DNA of 64,000 bases from Monilinia fructicola (taxonomy: Eukaryota > Ascomycota > Leotiomycetes > Helotiales > Sclerotiniaceae): positions 434,001-498,000 of the forward strand of contig VICG01000009.1 in assembly GCA_008692225.1 (NCBI GenBank), given 5' to 3'. Position numbers and translations under genes: made by a program. Below, piece after piece: positions 63,305 to 64,000 of the stretch. The notes beneath the pieces were generated by a model that was not told the DNA's origin, did no database searches, and worked only from the letters and a program-made list of their open reading frames with translations. Every line of letters starts with the position of its first letter. Within the stretch, counting starts at the first letter, position 1.

Positions 63305-64000
63305 TATAAATTATGGGAAGACCACCACGGGCAAAGCGAACAGCAAAGCAAATGTTCAATTCTGGCGCTACGTTAACGTGACCCAAGCTGGGAAGGTTCT
63401 CTTTTTAAGGCATTTCCATCATCGTTCCTAGAAGTTATTGAAATACTCCAAGATCCATCCCCGCAGCTACGAGATGGAGCTTGCCCAAGCAACGAAAGCA
63501 TCAAAGGATAAGAAGCGGCGGGCAAGGTATATTAAAGCTCCCCCGAAAACGTCTAGGCGATGGGTTCATTCCAGCCATCTCAAACCATGTTTTGCCATTC
63601 TTTCCTCTTTGGGAGGAGGGGTCGTGAAATTCGATGAATGCGGGTAGGGACCAATCATATTTTCACATTTCTGGCGAGGCACAATGAAGGGAGGAATGGG
63701 GAAACACGCCACCGATTGACGCATTTGGGAATAATCCGATGGCCCGTCTTGGGAGGTTTTACATCACTTGTGAGTTTGTGCTCAAGAGGTTTTATTCATG
63801 GCTGCTTTCCAATCGATGCTTATTTTTTTTAGGCGGGAGAGAGATGTGAGAGGGGGTGTGTGTATATATGGATGTTTTTTTCCTCCTCATTCGGAGTTGG
63901 TGAGTCGAGGTATGAAGCAATCATCGTCAACAAATACAAGCGAAAATCAAGAGAACAACCGATTCTTCTTCCATTCGTTTTTCTTTTCTTCCGCTGATTC
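63305..64000. other. Upstream of the DUF3431 gene; no gene seen
   Basis: The part next to 63304 should hold the promoter. Short frames at 63438-63832 are unsupported. The last 200 bases are pyrimidine-rich, as in fungal promoters or 5' leaders, possibly of a gene beyond the window. Confidence 0.45.

Overview
The window looks like nuclear DNA of a filamentous ascomycete, most likely a leotiomycete of the Sclerotiniaceae (Botrytis/Sclerotinia group). The evidence is short introns of about 48-85 bp with GTAAGT/GTATGT donors, an intron-containing tRNA-Ser, an RGS-LOV photoreceptor of the BcLOV4 type, and AT-rich blocks holding inverted-repeat elements that look RIP-degraded. The taxon is inferred from gene content; no search was run.

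Layout. At 1.7-3.6 kb on the minus strand is a Zn2Cys6 transcription factor with a one-base frame break. At 4.1-5.9 kb is an AT-rich TIR element with a second TA-flanked element nested inside it, followed by tRNA-Ser(GCU). At 7.6 kb is a 69-base poly(C) run. At 8.3-9.4 kb is a decayed 2EXR-type gene. A DENN-related DUF2347/DUF4484 (LCHN/ANR2-like) gene lies at 11.2-13.1 kb. A dense conserved block follows: SEC63 (13.8-16.0 kb), RDH54/RAD54B (16.7-19.7 kb) and UTP10 (20.0-25.5 kb), all minus, then the divergent NRDE2 (25.8-29.5 kb, plus). NRDE2 is interrupted by a 57-base poly(T) run and five other frame breaks. PP1 catalytic subunit (GLC7/bimG) lies at 31.5-32.7 kb.

From 32.7 to 48.8 kb there is a gene desert of about 16 kb. 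It is made of microsatellites, minisatellites and AT-rich islands carrying TA-flanked inverted-repeat elements, several of them nested. CSN1 (COP9 signalosome) follows at 48.8-50.5 kb with two +1 frame breaks. A probable gene remnant between diverged direct repeats lies at 51.8-53.8 kb, the RGS-LOV photoreceptor at 55.5-58.2 kb, and a membrane-anchored DUF3431 protein at 62.1-63.3 kb.

The genes do not form a pathway or cluster; they are mostly housekeeping genes: ER translocation, recombination repair, ribosome biogenesis, RNA surveillance, dephosphorylation, deneddylation and light/G-protein signalling. The most notable pattern is the uneven distribution of frame breaks. UTP10, RDH54, SEC63 and PP1 are clean, while NRDE2, CSN1, the transcription factor and the 2EXR gene are broken, often at short repeats and twice close to extreme homopolymers. 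Sequencing or assembly error and real slippage or pseudogenisation are both possible.
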